Of a stretch of 64,000 nt of DNA, positions 37,953 to 46,001 are shown in pieces. The position numbers were made by a program, and so were the translations under genes. The stretch covers positions 1-64,000 of the forward strand of contig NZ_JABFNS010000012.1 of NCBI RefSeq assembly GCF_013116825.1, given 5' to 3'. The notes beneath the pieces were generated by a model. The model was not told where the DNA came from. It did not search any database and saw only the letters and a program-made list of their open reading frames with translations. The DNA comes from Myxococcus xanthus (GTDB lineage Bacteria > Myxococcota > Myxococcia > Myxococcales > Myxococcaceae). The stretch's first letter is position 1; the number at the start of each line of letters is the position of its first letter.

Positions 37953-38459
37953 ATGACGACCCAGAAATTCCATGTCGCGCAGCTGGCGATTTCGCTGGCA
38001 CGCGAACCCCTTGACCACCCCCTGATGCAAGACTTTGTCGCGCAGCTCCGCCCCGTGAATGAGCTGGCGGACCGCTCACCTGGATTTGTCTGGCGGCTGC
38101 AGACGGACGAGGGCAACGCCACCGGAGTCCGGGGGTTCGACAACCCGTTGATCCTGCTGAACATGTCGACGTGGGAGTCGGTCGAGTCGCTCTTCGACTT
38201 CGTCTACAAGAGCGAGCACGTGGTGCCCTTCCGCGAGCGCCGGAAGTGGTTCCTTCCCGTCGAGGGACCGCCGTATGTGCTCTGGTGGGTGCCCGCCGGC
38301 CATCTTCCCACGGTCGCGGAGGCCAAGGAGCGGCTCGACCTGCTCGCGAGCGAAGGGCCTTCGTCCCGAGCCTTCGACTTCAGGCGTCGCTTTCCGGCCC
38401 CGGGTGAAGCGCATGCGCCGGTGGAGCCCCACGGCAAGAGCGCGTCAGGCCAGGTCTGA
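37953..38459 (+). CDS. DUF3291-like protein (dimeric alpha/beta-barrel fold)
   Basis: 168 residues from the ATG at 37953; longer frames upstream cross the promoter and are rejected. The sequence has the DUF3291 pattern: VAQLAISLAREPLDHPLM near the start, then FVWRLQ, LLNMSTWESVESLFDFVY, and FLPVEGPPYVLWWVPAGHLPT. That family shares the ferredoxin-like dimeric barrel of antibiotic-biosynthesis monooxygenases, but a reaction is not established. A run of Trp, Phe and Tyr suggests a hydrophobic pocket. It is the first of three small co-directional genes (32-base gaps) that face the decarboxylase operon. An accessory enzyme or binding protein in secondary metabolism is plausible. Confidence 0.75.
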   Translation: MTTQKFHVAQLAISLAREPLDHPLMQDFVAQLRPVNELADRSPGFVWRLQTDEGNATGVRGFDNPLILLNMSTWESVESLFDFVYKSEHVVPFRERRKWFLPVEGPPYVLWWVPAGHLPTVAEAKERLDLLASEGPSSRAFDFRRRFPAPGEAHAPVEPHGKSASGQV

Positions 38460-38491
38460 CGCCAGGCCACCTCGAACGGAGCCCTTGAACC

Positions 38492-38914
38492 ATGTCTGGC
38501 ATCGTCGAACTCAGTCGAACGGAAGTCATTGAATTCCACCGTGTCCTGGAAGCGTGGCTTCGGGGGACGGGCCCCGCCGCCGCGTCTGGGACGGCCCGGA
38601 TGGCGGAGGCCTTCGCGCCGGACTGCACGCTGTATGCTCCGGGCGGCGTGGCCGAGAAGAAGGCGGTGTTGTTGGAGCGCCTCTCCCAGGCCCTCGGCGC
38701 TCAGCCGGACATGAAAATCACCATTGATGATTTCGCTCCGGTGTGGGCCCGGGATGAGGTCGCCCTGGTGCGGTACGTGGAGTGGCGCGAGGCTGGCGGG
38801 CAGAAGACGGGCAGGTACGCCACGGTGCTGTTCCAGGCAGACGCAGCCGCGCCCGGCGGTGTGGTGTGGCTGCACATCCATGAAACCTGGATGGCCAACC
38901 ACGGCCCCAGGTAG
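38492..38914 (+). CDS. SnoaL-like/NTF2-fold protein
   Basis: 140 residues. The layout is that of an NTF2-fold enzyme or binding protein: a helix with VLEAWLRG, a strand with AFAPDCTLYAPGG, then paired strands ending in VWLHIHETWMA. SnoaL-type members catalyse cyclisations and isomerisations in polyketide pathways, while others only bind ligands; no decisive catalytic set is visible. It lies 32 bases after the DUF3291-like gene and 32 before the DUF3237-like gene, so the three are probably one transcript. Confidence 0.7.
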   Translation: MSGIVELSRTEVIEFHRVLEAWLRGTGPAAASGTARMAEAFAPDCTLYAPGGVAEKKAVLLERLSQALGAQPDMKITIDDFAPVWARDEVALVRYVEWREAGGQKTGRYATVLFQADAAAPGGVVWLHIHETWMANHGPR

Positions 38915-38946
38915 CGAGTGCGCCCGCTCCCGGAGAGGAAACACAC

Positions 38947-39390
38947 GTGAGACTGAGTACGCTCGCCGACTTCGACCTTCACTACACCTGGATGGAGTAC
39001 CTGGACTTCGGCAGTGGAGGCCAGTACCTCGCCATCGTCGACGGAGTCCTCACCGGCGAGCGGCTCGCGGGCCCGGTGCGCTTCTTGAACACGCCGGTGA
39101 AGCGGCCTGACAACGTGAATCTGCCCGCGCTGCGGGGCGTGCTCACCACCCCAGCGGGAGGCAAGGTCTTCCTGGAGTTGAATGGCGTCTCGCTGCTGCG
39201 AGCCCATGACAAGGCTCGTGTCTGCACAGCGTCCGTGATGTTCCGCAGCAACAGCGCGGAGCACGCCTGGCTGAACGATGCCTTCGGCCTCCTGGAGGGT
39301 GTCCTGGATGCCTCCAACCGGGCGCGCGGCCGGATCCACCTGTGTGAGAACACCATCGGCCTGGATGCGCCCGGGGGGCCGGCCCGCTGA
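38947..39390 (+). CDS. DUF3237-like protein
   Basis: 147 residues. The pattern GGQYLAIVDGVLTGERLAGPV, then DNVNLPALRGVLTTPAGGKVFLELNG, and a C-terminal INR-type strand set fits the DUF3237 beta-barrel family of unknown function. There are no signal peptide or membrane segments. It ends 15 bases before the converging end of the decarboxylase gene. A weak inverted repeat (CGGACG...CGTCCG) spans the junction and may help terminate both transcripts. Confidence 0.65.
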   Translation: MRLSTLADFDLHYTWMEYLDFGSGGQYLAIVDGVLTGERLAGPVRFLNTPVKRPDNVNLPALRGVLTTPAGGKVFLELNGVSLLRAHDKARVCTASVMFRSNSAEHAWLNDAFGLLEGVLDASNRARGRIHLCENTIGLDAPGGPAR

Positions 39391-39405
39391 CGGACGCGCC
39401 GAGGC

Positions 39406-40944
39406 TCACGCCGTCCGGTTCTGGCGTCCCGGCCGGAGCTCCGCGTCGACCTCGGTGCCCAGCCGCCGCACCAGGCTCGGCAGGCGCTCGATGTCCGCGA
39501 GCGTGGTGTTGTTGTTCACGATGCAGACACGCAGCGCGGCCTGGCCTTCCACGTCTGTATGCGAGGGGTAGGCCGCGCCGCTGCGCTGCAGCCGCTTGAG
39601 CAGGGCCTTGTTCAGGGTGTTGAGGTAGTCGCGGTGCGCCTCCGCCTGGGGCTCGAGGTCCGCGGGGATGAAGCGGAACGTGGTGATGCTCAAGCCGTGG
39701 GTCAGCGGCTCCAGCTCGGGCTCGGCCTCGACACAGTCGTAGAGCCGGCGCGCGAGCCGGATGTCGTCGGAGATCATCCGCGCATAGCCCGCCCGTCCCT
39801 CGTGTTGAAGGCACAAGCGCACCTTGAGGGCGCGGAGGCTGCGGGTGGTCTGCGGCCCCAGGTCCCGGAGCTGGAGCGTCTCCGGGCCTCCCATCAGGAG
39901 CTGCTCGTCGCTGTCCGCGTAGTAGGAGGCGCCCTGGTGGAAGGTGTCATACAGCACGCGCCGGTTTCGCGTGAGCAGGCACCCGACATCCGCGGGCAGG
40001 TACATCCACTTGTGGGGGTCGACGACCAGCGAGTCCGCGAGCCGGAGCGCCCGCAGCTCCAGTGGCGCGTCGGGTGACAGCACGGCCAGCGCGCCGTACG
40101 CGCCGTCCACGTGGAACCACAGCCCCGCCTCCTGGCAGAGGGCGGAGATGTCGGGCAGCGGATCCACCGCGCCGGTGCCCGTCGTCCCCGCGGTCGCGGC
40201 GACCATGAAGGGCCGCAGCCCCGCCTTCCTGTCCGCGGCGAGCCGCTGCGCCAGGCTGCTGAACCGCATCCGTCCACTTCGGTCGGTGTCGATCTTGCGC
40301 ACCGCGTTCGACCCGAGGCCGCAGAGGTTGGCGGCGGACACGATGCTCGTGTGGGACTCGGCGCTGGCATAGAGGCACAGGGGCGCGCCCGCTGGCCCCC
40401 GCACCCCTTCCGCGCGCACGTCCCAGCCGGCCTTGTCGTGCAGGGCCGCGCGCATGGCCACCAGGTTGGCCAGGGAGCCTCCGCCGAGGAACAGCCCGCC
40501 ACAGTCCGTGGGGAAGCCGACGAGCCGCGCGAGCCAACGCACCGTCTGCGCCTCCAGCGACACGGTGATGGCGCACGTCGGGTAGCTGGTGACGGGCGGG
40601 TTGATGACGGACGCGAGCAGGTCCGCCAGCGCGCCCAGCGGGCTCGGCGAGCCCATGATGTAGGCCCAGAAGCGAGGATGCGCCGTGGAGACGGCGTGCT
40701 CACGCAGGAGCGTGAAGGCCCGCTCCAGCGCCACGCCAGGCGCCACTCCCTGCTCCGGAAAGGCGTCCTCCTCCAGGATCGCGCGGATGCGAGGCGCCGA
40801 GTCCTCGGACCGGACGGGCTGCTCCGGCAGCGCGGCCAGGAAGTCGCCAAGCTGGTCCACCAATCGGTGCCCCAGCTCCCGGAACTCGGCCGCGGACATG
40901 CCCGCGGCCCGGGTGCGCCCTCTGGCATCGGGACCTTCAGTCAT
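39406..40944 (-). CDS. PLP-dependent group II (aromatic-L-amino-acid-type) decarboxylase
   Basis: 512 residues with the full set for this family: H198 (SAESHTS) stacking on the cofactor, D280 in WFHVDGAYG, and the Schiff-base K312 in VDPHKWMY. An N-terminal arm (FWAYIMGSPSPLGALADLL and following) is typical of AADC/tyrosine decarboxylases and related diaminobutyrate or glutamate enzymes. The substrate cannot be fixed from motifs alone; an aromatic amino acid is the default expectation. The start overlaps the upstream hydrolase gene by eight bases. It is the last gene of a five-gene minus-strand set, so it probably makes or consumes an amine in the same pathway. Confidence 0.9.
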   Translation of the reverse strand: MTEGPDARGRTRAAGMSAAEFRELGHRLVDQLGDFLAALPEQPVRSEDSAPRIRAILEEDAFPEQGVAPGVALERAFTLLREHAVSTAHPRFWAYIMGSPSPLGALADLLASVINPPVTSYPTCAITVSLEAQTVRWLARLVGFPTDCGGLFLGGGSLANLVAMRAALHDKAGWDVRAEGVRGPAGAPLCLYASAESHTSIVSAANLCGLGSNAVRKIDTDRSGRMRFSSLAQRLAADRKAGLRPFMVAATAGTTGTGAVDPLPDISALCQEAGLWFHVDGAYGALAVLSPDAPLELRALRLADSLVVDPHKWMYLPADVGCLLTRNRRVLYDTFHQGASYYADSDEQLLMGGPETLQLRDLGPQTTRSLRALKVRLCLQHEGRAGYARMISDDIRLARRLYDCVEAEPELEPLTHGLSITTFRFIPADLEPQAEAHRDYLNTLNKALLKRLQRSGAAYPSHTDVEGQAALRVCIVNNNTTLADIERLPSLVRRLGTEVDAELRPGRQNRTA

Positions 40945-41827
40945 CGGCGCGTTCCGCCTCTTCCCGGGCCAGCTCCGCGGCGACGGCGTTGGCCCCCGCG
41001 GTGATGAACGTCTCCAGGTCGGACGTCTGCAGGTGCTGCTTCATCACCTGGACGAGCCGCGCCTTGGCCTTGTCGTCCAGGGTGCTCTTTCCATGGGCGA
41101 GCTCACGGACCGTCTTCCGGTAGAGGTGCAGGTAGCGGCGCTGGGCCTCCAGGCTGGCCTTGGAGGCGCTGGGCGCGCCGTGCCCCGTGAACAGCAGCGC
41201 GTCCGCGGAGAGCTTCGCCTCCAGGCGGTCCAGGTTCTTCAGCCACAGGGCGGAGTGGCCGTCATTCATGAACGAGTGGACGCCGCCGAAGACGATGTCC
41301 CCCACGAACGCCACGGACGCGTCGCGGCCGACGACCCAGTAGCTGTCCCAGTGGGACTCGCCTTCCCCCAGCTCCCAGACGGTGAACGGGACGCCGTCGA
41401 AGTGCAGCGTCTCCCCCTCCTTGACGAACTGGTTGGGGAAGCGCCGCGTGGCGGGCCAGTCCTCGCCGAAGATGGGCTTCCACTGCTTCTCCTTGGCGTC
41501 GTCGATGCGGCGGATGACCGCGTCCACGCCCTTGGTCGCAATCATGGGCACGTCCAGGCCCCGGGTGATTTCGGCCGCGCCGTTGTAGTGGTCCGGGTGC
41601 CCGTGGGTGACGATGAGGCCGACGAGCGGCTTGCCCGTCGCCTCGACGCGCGCCCGCACCCCCCGGGCATCGGAGACGCGCATCATCGCGTCGATGACGA
41701 CCACGGACCGGGCCGTCTCGACGATGAAGGCGTTGGTGAACAGCCCCTCGCTCCCCGAGTTGTGGACGTGGACCTTGAACTCATCGGCGGAGTGGGGGGC
41801 GGGACGTTCGCGCTGCTGTGGTTTCAC
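40937..41827 (-). CDS. Metallo-beta-lactamase-fold hydrolase
   Basis: 296 residues from a GTG at 41827 that overlaps the desaturase stop by four bases (GTGA). The much longer open frame to 42508 runs through the desaturase gene and is not real. The metal site is H75-x-H77-x-D79-H80 (VTHGHPDHYNG), followed by Asp in VAFVGDIVFGG and His in LLFTGHGAPS, so a dinuclear Zn site is expected. Relatives include glyoxalase II, lactonases and other thioester or ester hydrolases. No signal peptide is seen. The operon position suggests hydrolysis of a pathway intermediate. Confidence 0.88.
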   Translation of the reverse strand: MKPQQRERPAPHSADEFKVHVHNSGSEGLFTNAFIVETARSVVVIDAMMRVSDARGVRARVEATGKPLVGLIVTHGHPDHYNGAAEITRGLDVPMIATKGVDAVIRRIDDAKEKQWKPIFGEDWPATRRFPNQFVKEGETLHFDGVPFTVWELGEGESHWDSYWVVGRDASVAFVGDIVFGGVHSFMNDGHSALWLKNLDRLEAKLSADALLFTGHGAPSASKASLEAQRRYLHLYRKTVRELAHGKSTLDDKAKARLVQVMKQHLQTSDLETFITAGANAVAAELAREEAERADD

Positions 41828-42903
41828 GGATTCACCGGGGGGGAAGAAGGCTGGGAGTCCGCGAGCTCCCTCATGAGCGCGGAGAGCCCCTGGGCGGGCT
41901 CGGGGGAGACACGGGCCTGACACAGCAGCGCGCTCAACCGGGGCAGGTCCTTGGCCACGACGCCGGGGAAGACATGGTGCTCCCGGTGCAGCGTGCGCGG
42001 CAGCCCGCTGATGAGCAGCGCAGGCAGCAGCCCCAGCCGGGTGGAGCGCGCGTTCACATTGAGGTCGCCCTCCTCGCGGGTCCACCGGTGCTCCGTGAGG
42101 TCCATGAGCGTGAGAATCATGGGGTACACGGTGTACATGGGGAGCAGCCACAGGAGCAGGAAGGGACGCCAGAGGCCAAAGTACGCCACGGCGCCCAGCG
42201 CGACGGCGAAGAAGAGCAGCTTGAGGCGCCGCTCCCGCTCCATCTCCGCGTCGTCCCGGAACGGGAGGAGCAGCGCCCGAAGGTGGTTGTCCCGCCATTT
42301 GACGGTGTGGTTCCCCTGGGGCGGCACGTAGTCCTGGCGGCCTTTGAAGAACTCGAGGACGCTCAGGAGCCCCGCCTTCACGCACGTCCAGAGCAGGCGC
42401 CCTGGCGAATAGGGGCGCTGGGTATCTCCCCGCAGGTGTCTGCCCAGCCAGTTGGGGTCCTCCGGGGTGAACAGGTGCCGGTGGTGCAGCATGTGCACCC
42501 GCCGCCACTGGACGAAGGACCAGGCCTCCGGGTGGTGGAACATCACCAGGTTCGAGAACACCGTGCCGACAAAGACATTGGCCTTGTGGGAGCGGAAGAG
42601 GCCGTAGTGGCTCGCATCGTGGTTCAGGATGTAGAGCGAGTGCTGCCGACCCGCGATGATGACAATCGCGAGCAGGGTGACCAGCGGATGCTGGAACCAG
42701 GCCTCTGCGGCGAACGCCAGGGCAATCCCAGCATAGACTTCCAGATAGAGCAGCACGCTGCGCCAGGGCCGGGCCTTGTGCAGCGCCCGGACCTGCTGCC
42801 AGACGTCCTTGGGGAGCAGATGGCTTGCCTGCGCCCCCAACTCGGGCCAGTCCGGGCGCGCCACGGGCGCGGGCTCCCCGGAGATGGGAATCGGTTGACT
42901 CAT
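41824..42903 (-). CDS. Membrane fatty-acid-desaturase-type diiron enzyme
   Basis: 359 residues. Three His boxes of membrane desaturases are present: H95-x3-H99 (NHDASHY), H137-x2-H140-H141 (HMLHH), and H306-x2-H309-H310 (HREHH). Hydrophobic stretches near residues 50-85 and 230-270 give the usual membrane anchors. The protein would act on acyl lipids, aldehydes or similar chains at the inner membrane using O2 and a ferredoxin-type donor. The ATG at 42903 has a modest AGGA site. It is followed, with overlap, by the metallo-hydrolase and preceded by the tautomerase, 27 bases away. Confidence 0.9.
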   Translation of the reverse strand: MSQPIPISGEPAPVARPDWPELGAQASHLLPKDVWQQVRALHKARPWRSVLLYLEVYAGIALAFAAEAWFQHPLVTLLAIVIIAGRQHSLYILNHDASHYGLFRSHKANVFVGTVFSNLVMFHHPEAWSFVQWRRVHMLHHRHLFTPEDPNWLGRHLRGDTQRPYSPGRLLWTCVKAGLLSVLEFFKGRQDYVPPQGNHTVKWRDNHLRALLLPFRDDAEMERERRLKLLFFAVALGAVAYFGLWRPFLLLWLLPMYTVYPMILTLMDLTEHRWTREEGDLNVNARSTRLGLLPALLISGLPRTLHREHHVFPGVVAKDLPRLSALLCQARVSPEPAQGLSALMRELADSQPSSPPVNP

Positions 42904-42930
42904 TTCGTCAATTCCTTGGCGCCCCCGCGC

Positions 42931-43149
42931 CTAGAGCTTCTCACCCCGAGCGCGGGCCTCGCGGCGCAAGGCCACGCTCGTACCATGAACGCCCCAGTTC
43001 TCCGGATCGATTTCCTGGATGACAATGAACGTGGTCGCGGGGTCCTTGCCGAGCACATCCACGAAGACCTTCGTGATGCGCTGGATGAGCTCCAGCTTCT
43101 GCTCCGCGGCAAGCCTATCTCCAGTGAGCTGGACATTGACGTATGGCAA
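42931..43149 (-). CDS. 4-oxalocrotonate-tautomerase-family protein
   Basis: 72 codons from a TTG start at 43149, chosen because the catalytic residue of this family is the N-terminal proline: the sequence reads TTG then Pro-Tyr-Val-Asn-Val. A GAGGG site lies about seven bases upstream. The reading to 43329 is longer but would bury that Pro. Length and pattern (LTGDRLAAEQKLELIQRITK, IQEIDPENWGVHG, final basic tail) match 4-OT subunits, which form hexamers and interconvert enol/keto isomers. Ordinary ATG-based gene finders will tend to miss or overextend it. It lies between the diiron-oxidase-like gene and the desaturase. Confidence 0.8.
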   Translation of the reverse strand: MPYVNVQLTGDRLAAEQKLELIQRITKVFVDVLGKDPATTFIVIQEIDPENWGVHGTSVALRREARARGEKL

Positions 43150-43165
43150 TTTTGAGCCCTCGGCG

Positions 43166-43196
43166 TGGCCAGCCCCATTGGGACATGGGGCGGCCA
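43166..43196 (-). promoter_or_regulatory. Strong RNA hairpin between diiron-oxidase and tautomerase genes
   Basis: A 12-bp inverted repeat with one bulged A: TGGCC-A-GCCCCAT, loop of six bases, ATGGGGC-GGCCA. It lies in the 100-base gap, just ahead of the TTG start of the tautomerase gene. There is no T-run, so it is not a classical terminator. It could be an RNA stability or attenuation element that separates expression of the first gene from the other four. Confidence 0.45.
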
Positions 43197-43249
43197 GGAA
43201 TGACAGTCGGTACGCGTCGATTCGAGCGTGAGCGCCACGGCGCCCCGCA

Positions 43250-44320
43250 TCAAGGGACGACGTGCGAGCCGCGGTACGCCCCGACGGTGGACACCTGGAG
43301 GTTCTTGATGTGGGGGTAGAGCCTGTCAATCACGGCCCCCGCGGTGTCCAGGCGGAGCAGGATTCCCAGGACGATATCGGGCATGACGGCCGGGTTGCGC
43401 TCGAGGAGTGGCAGGATGATCTCCCCCATCCAGGCGTTGGCGTGCTCCACGTCGACCGTGGTGTGCTCCAGCAGGTACTCCAGCGGCTTGTCGCCCACGC
43501 CGAGTCGCCGCCAGCCCTGGATTTGCCACTCGAAGCGCCCGGGAATCATCGTCTCCGTCGCGAGCAGCGCGCCCAGGATCTCCGTCAGACGCGAGCGGTT
43601 CGTGGCCATGCTCATGTACATGTTGACGAGCGCCAGCTCCTCCCGCACCAGCAGGTCGAAATTGTGGGTGTAGACATCCTTCGGGAGGTCCAGGAACTCC
43701 ATCAGCCGGAAGCGCATGTTCCGGTGGACGCGCTCGTCCTGCGCGTGGCCGACCTCATCCCAGAAGTTCTTGGCCAGCTCGAGCTTGATGCCGCCATACA
43801 CGCCCGGCATCATCAGCGCGATGATGTCACCGAAGAGCGATTCGAGCGGCGTCTCCTGGAGGATGAACTCCCGCATCTGCTCGAAGGTGGCCTGGTCACG
43901 CAGGAACGCGAAGATGGGGTGCGTGACGTTGGATGAATGAGATTGGACGCGCTGCGTAACCCAATCACGAAACTGTGACGCGGGAGGCAACGCGGCAAGG
44001 ATTGGGGCGTACTTCTTCCGCGAGGCCTGGTGCCAACACTTCTCCAGGATGCTCTTCATCTGGCCAAATAGCGGGTCGCCCACGTTCAGGCGCTCGACCG
44101 TCCACGGGGCGGTGAGCAGCGCCATGTTGATGGCGTAGAGCACCCGGTGCGCCTCGGTCAACGACGCGTCGTCGTCTTCCAGGAAGGCGCTGCGTGCCAG
44201 GAGTTCCACCTGCTCCCGCAACTGGTTCCGGGCCCCCACGGCCATGCTGTCGATGTCATGGGAATAGAGCCACGCCTTGACGTCCAAATGGATGTTCTGA
44301 AGTTTGGTTTGACCCGACAT
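43250..44320 (-). CDS. Haem-oxygenase-like diiron oxidase family protein
   Basis: 356 residues from the ATG at 44320 with a GAGG site; the longer open frame upstream lacks one. All-helical, of the TenA/PqqC/HDO type ('iron-containing redox enzyme'). Candidate metal ligands are in the expected helices: E189/H192 and H199 (EVGHAQDERVH), E256 (LLATETM), H286, D290/E292 and H293 (EHTTVDVEHA). Characterised HDOs such as UndA or SznF cleave or oxidise fatty acids and amino acids with O2. It is the first gene of the set with a tautomerase, desaturase, hydrolase and decarboxylase, so an oxidative tailoring or chain-shortening role is likely. The substrate is unknown. Confidence 0.8.
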   Translation of the reverse strand: MSGQTKLQNIHLDVKAWLYSHDIDSMAVGARNQLREQVELLARSAFLEDDDASLTEAHRVLYAINMALLTAPWTVERLNVGDPLFGQMKSILEKCWHQASRKKYAPILAALPPASQFRDWVTQRVQSHSSNVTHPIFAFLRDQATFEQMREFILQETPLESLFGDIIALMMPGVYGGIKLELAKNFWDEVGHAQDERVHRNMRFRLMEFLDLPKDVYTHNFDLLVREELALVNMYMSMATNRSRLTEILGALLATETMIPGRFEWQIQGWRRLGVGDKPLEYLLEHTTVDVEHANAWMGEIILPLLERNPAVMPDIVLGILLRLDTAGAVIDRLYPHIKNLQVSTVGAYRGSHVVP

Positions 44321-44536
44321 TTGGCATTCCTCGAGCTGATGAGGTCCAGGGATGATGAAAAGCCCGCTGCCAGCCCCCATCCGGCAGTAATCAGCGAGGC
44401 CGCACGCTGTGTACCAAACAAGACACACTGCGGATAGTGGCAAATTTGACTCTCGGAGAATTGGAACATTTTCGAGACACGGCCTTTTTAGAAGCCGCAT
44501 CATGAACCGCTGCGTCATGGGCCGGAGAGGTCCCCA

Positions 44537-44596
44537 ATGACACATGGGCCATACTCCTCGGGGGGTAGGTTCCCTGTCTTTCCGGCGCGTGGCTGA
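44537..44596 (+). other. Possible 19-codon leader ORF before the defence-like cassette
   Basis: ATG at 44537 follows GGAGAGG at six-base spacing, the best ribosome site in this region. The short frame (Met-Thr-His-Gly-Pro-Tyr...) ends at TGA 44594-44596, one base before the ATG at 44598. The arrangement would allow translational coupling into the first cassette gene. It could equally be chance. Confidence 0.2.
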
Positions 44597-44597
44597 G

Positions 44598-46001
44598 ATG
44601 CAACCCTGCGCGTGCATGCCCACGCTCACGCCGTTGAAGAGTCCCGCCGATTCCCTTTGCTGGGTGGCGCCGCCCGCGGAGAACCCCGAGCTGACCTCGG
44701 AAGACCCGCTCGCGCTCGACTATGTCTCGCAGCAGGTGGGGCTCTGGGGGCTGCCCACGCTGACGACTCGCTCCAGCAGGGCCCAGGCCTTCGCGATGGT
44801 GCTCTATGGATTGCAGCTCGTGGAGCGGGCCATCGAGCACCATTCCTACCCCGCGACGGACGAGGTTCGGCGAGAGCTCTTCGAGCGTTGGGAGCGCTTC
44901 TGGGCCCTGGCCACGCTGGAGTTTCGTGAGGGCCAGCTTCCTCGGGGCGATTGGGATTCCATGCGGGGCGTGCGAGGTGCGCGAAATGCGTGGCGCTCAG
45001 GTGCGTCGAGCCTGCCGCTCGACTTCCAGCTCATCTCGCGTCAGCAGGAGCTGGGGAACCTGGGGGCCTACCTGGCGCCGCTGCGGCGCTCCGGGCTCGT
45101 CATCGAGGGTTCCCTGCGGCCGGGCCCGGGCGCGCTGGCGCTCATCGACGCGTTCTGGGACGAGCCCTCGGAGAACAAACACCGGGGGCGATACGAGGAG
45201 TACGCGCTGGTCGCGCTGGACAGGAAGTCGACGAGCGTCGCGCGGGCCCATGGACGGCTGACGCTGGCTCAGGTGGGGCGGTTCAGTCGTCTGACCTCCC
45301 TGGTCGAGCGCGGACGCACCGCCCAGCAGCACCGGTTGTTCGAGGCCCTCTTCGTTCACGCGCGGGACCCGCACTCGTTCGCGATGAGCCAGCTGGTCGA
45401 GTCGGCCGCGAAGGCCGGGGTCTCTGCTCCGCGAGACATCCTCGACGCTGCGCTGGCGGGCCGGCTGGGGCGGCTCTCGGATGAGCTGCTGGCGCTCCTG
45501 CTGACAGCGCGCCGCTTCGGTGAGGTGATGCAGCAGCTCGTCGCTGCCTTCGACAGGGTCTATTCCTGCCTGGATGGCGCCGGGTGGGTCGCTCCCCGCG
45601 AGCGTATCGGGCGCGAGGCCCTCGATGCCGGGACACTTGGGGCGCTGAAGGGCGCATGCGCGGCGTTGCTGTCCTCGCCGAAGGTCGGCGCGATCCGGCG
45701 ACTGCCCATGCATGGCGCCGCTCTTCTTCGATTGGTCGAGGCGCTGGTGGATGCGGATTCACTCGCGGCGCTCGACCTGTTGCTGCTCTATCACTCCAGT
45801 GTGCAGCGCGAGCGGCGACGCGGCGAAGGCTGGATTCGCAACGAGGCCGGCAAGCTCATGCTCAGCGTCACGTCCTACACCGCGCGTCCGGAGTCGGAAC
45901 GCTTCCCCTCGTTCAAGCTGGATGTGGTCCGCACACTCCTGACGGACCTGGGACGGCTGCCCATGAGCCGGGAGCTGGATGCTCTGGAAGGTGCCGCATG
46001 A
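44598..46001 (+). CDS. Unrecognised helical protein, first gene of a PLD-helicase cassette
   Basis: 467 residues from the ATG at 44598; starts at 44544, 44589 and 44616 are also possible, as none has a clear ribosome site of its own. The protein is largely helical, with segments such as AQAFAMVLYGLQLVERAI, LPLDFQLISRQQELGNLGAYL, and a mid-region that looks like a winged-helix pair. I see no nuclease, methylase, kinase or protease motif and no membrane segment. Its stop overlaps the ATG of the PLD-type gene (ATGA), and that gene overlaps the helicase, so all three must be expressed together. A target-recognition, adaptor or effector role in a defence system is the working guess. Confidence 0.7.
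   Translation: MQPCACMPTLTPLKSPADSLCWVAPPAENPELTSEDPLALDYVSQQVGLWGLPTLTTRSSRAQAFAMVLYGLQLVERAIEHHSYPATDEVRRELFERWERFWALATLEFREGQLPRGDWDSMRGVRGARNAWRSGASSLPLDFQLISRQQELGNLGAYLAPLRRSGLVIEGSLRPGPGALALIDAFWDEPSENKHRGRYEEYALVALDRKSTSVARAHGRLTLAQVGRFSRLTSLVERGRTAQQHRLFEALFVHARDPHSFAMSQLVESAAKAGVSAPRDILDAALAGRLGRLSDELLALLLTARRFGEVMQQLVAAFDRVYSCLDGAGWVAPRERIGREALDAGTLGALKGACAALLSSPKVGAIRRLPMHGAALLRLVEALVDADSLAALDLLLLYHSSVQRERRRGEGWIRNEAGKLMLSVTSYTARPESERFPSFKLDVVRTLLTDLGRLPMSRELDALEGAA

Noticed and set aside
40937-42508. A 523-codon version of the metallo-hydrolase
   Set aside because: The extra N-terminus runs antisense-like through another frame of the desaturase gene; the GTG at 41827 gives a family-length protein with a four-base overlap.
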